Positions 63,201 to 64,000 of a DNA stretch of 64,000 nucleotides are shown here, piece by piece. The notes under the pieces are model-generated. The model did no database searches and was not told where the DNA came from. It saw only the letters and a program-made list of their open reading frames with translations. The number at the start of each line of letters is the position of its first letter. Position 1 is the first letter of the stretch. Source of the DNA: Monoplex corrugatus (lineage: Eukaryota > Mollusca > Gastropoda > Littorinimorpha > Ranellidae); contig CM060307.1 of assembly GCA_030674185.1 (NCBI GenBank), positions 41,507,155-41,571,154 on the forward strand. Direction: 5' to 3'. A program made the translations under genes and the position numbers.

Positions 63201-63420
63201 CATGTAAAATTTGGTTGTTGAAGGTGTTGATGATAGTTTCACACTTGTCTCGAGACTCCATGCGTGCAAACCCGACACAGCGACTGGTGCCATCTGGCTT
63301 CCGTAGAATCCTGGTAGAAATGACTGCGCCATACTCTTTGAATAAAGCTTCCAAATTCTTCTCCGTGTAGTTCACAGGCAGATTGGCGATGTACAGGTTA
63401 GTCGGGTCCTGCTCTTGTTG
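63201..63420 (-). CDS. RBMS/alan shepard homologue, RRM2 exon (partial gene)
   Basis: This exon encodes 73 codons plus one base and is the second RNA recognition motif of an RBMS1/2/3 - Drosophila shep type protein, a family that binds A/U-rich single-stranded nucleic acid. It begins [20 protein letters not shown], close to the linker and RNP2 of vertebrate RBMS, with RNP2 as LYIANL. It continues through [15 protein letters not shown] to RNP1 (CVGFARM) and MESRDKCE. The acceptor reads TGCCTGTTTCAG on the minus strand and the donor is GTGAGT at 63200-63195. It ends in phase 1 (one G), which joins GT of the next exon to give Gly. The first RRM and the start codon are outside the window. Oddity: the family Gly before VGFARM is Cys (TGT). 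The family assignment is by remembered similarity, and the fit is very strong. Confidence 0.95.
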
Positions 63421-64000
63421 CTGAAACAGGCAGAGACATAAAATATTTTACATGTACGTGCTTGCAAATTTTAATGGATAAACAATGTTGAAACATCGAA
63501 GCGGGATTCGTTACAACAGTAGCCGTGTGCATCTGTACACGCATCTCTGACTTTTTTTTTCCTTTTCAGCCATGATGTAAACTCTTCCGCTGATATCAGC
63601 TTACTTCCCAGTGACAGACTAAATGAAGTCTATAGGCTACATGCTTGCCTGTCTATGTGCACACGCATGTGTATATACGCTCATGAATGTGTTTTACATA
63701 AAAGTATATACTAAACTTATTTATAGTAATCAATCTGCACTACAGCCAAAAACAAAGGCAAAACTACCACCAAGTGTCAGTAGCACTCTTGCGTAGATAG
63801 GCTTCTGCATACAGTCAGAGCTAGCACTGGCCAGCCATTGCATCTTTACAGCAGTCAAAGATATTTGGCAAAGACAGTTTACGGGCTGACTGCTCGGCTT
63901 CAAACCACTTAGTTATTCTCTAAATCACAGAACGGCCTTTTTATAACGCCTGGTAATATTTCATGTCTGGGAGACGGGCGGGTGGAAGTGGGGTTGTTGA
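63421..64000 (-). other. Intron upstream of the RRM2 exon (partial)
   Basis: This is ordinary AT-rich sequence with no further exon that I can support. The exon encoding the preceding RRM lies outside the window. Confidence 0.7.

Overview
The window is eukaryotic: AT-rich, dominated by non-coding DNA, with long introns carrying GT-AG splice signals, very abundant (TG/CA)n, (GA)n and (GACA)n microsatellites, minisatellites, SINE-like repeats, LINE copies and small palindromic transposons. There is no bacterial-style gene packing; most long open frames are microsatellite artefacts. Repeat style and protein similarity suggest a lophotrochozoan, most likely a mollusc (gastropod-like). That assignment is inference.

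One host gene is supported. On the minus strand, seven exons (63420 down to 15862) splice in phase into 254 codons plus a stop. They encode the second RRM and the whole C-terminal half of an RBMS / alan shepard (shep) family single-stranded nucleic-acid-binding protein. The first RRM and the 5' end lie beyond base 64000. Introns are about 13.3, 2.3, 2.6, 4.5, 22.7 and 1.4 kb. The last coding exon ends in a short conserved-looking tail, and a long Gln/His-rich frame overlaps it out of phase.

Layout: 1-15.4 kb is downstream of the gene (possible 3'UTR nearest the stop, then intergenic), with microsatellites, a decayed RTE-like LINE 5' half (5.5-6.6 kb), three piggyBac-like palindromic MITEs, SINE copies and a LINE 3' fragment (13.8-14.1 kb). 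15.4-17.4 kb holds the last two exons, a SINE-like repeat with a MITE inserted in it, and a tetranucleotide tract. 17.38-19.99 kb is a 46-bp minisatellite that starts at the splice acceptor of the penultimate exon. 21.2-22.45 kb is a second minisatellite with a 40/41-bp unit. 22.5-40 kb is the remaining giant intron, mostly unique AT-rich sequence. 40.1-49.9 kb holds four small exons. 49.9-63.2 kb is one intron carrying a nearly intact L2/CR1-type LINE (about 55.8-59.85 kb, same strand as the gene). 63.2-63.4 kb is the RRM2 exon.

The points most worth a second look are the splice-site-derived minisatellite with a 276-bp higher-order repeat, the overlapping Gln/His frame at the 3' end, the nested-palindrome TTAA MITE family, the Gly-to-Cys change in RNP1, and the duplicated tail module of the LINE.
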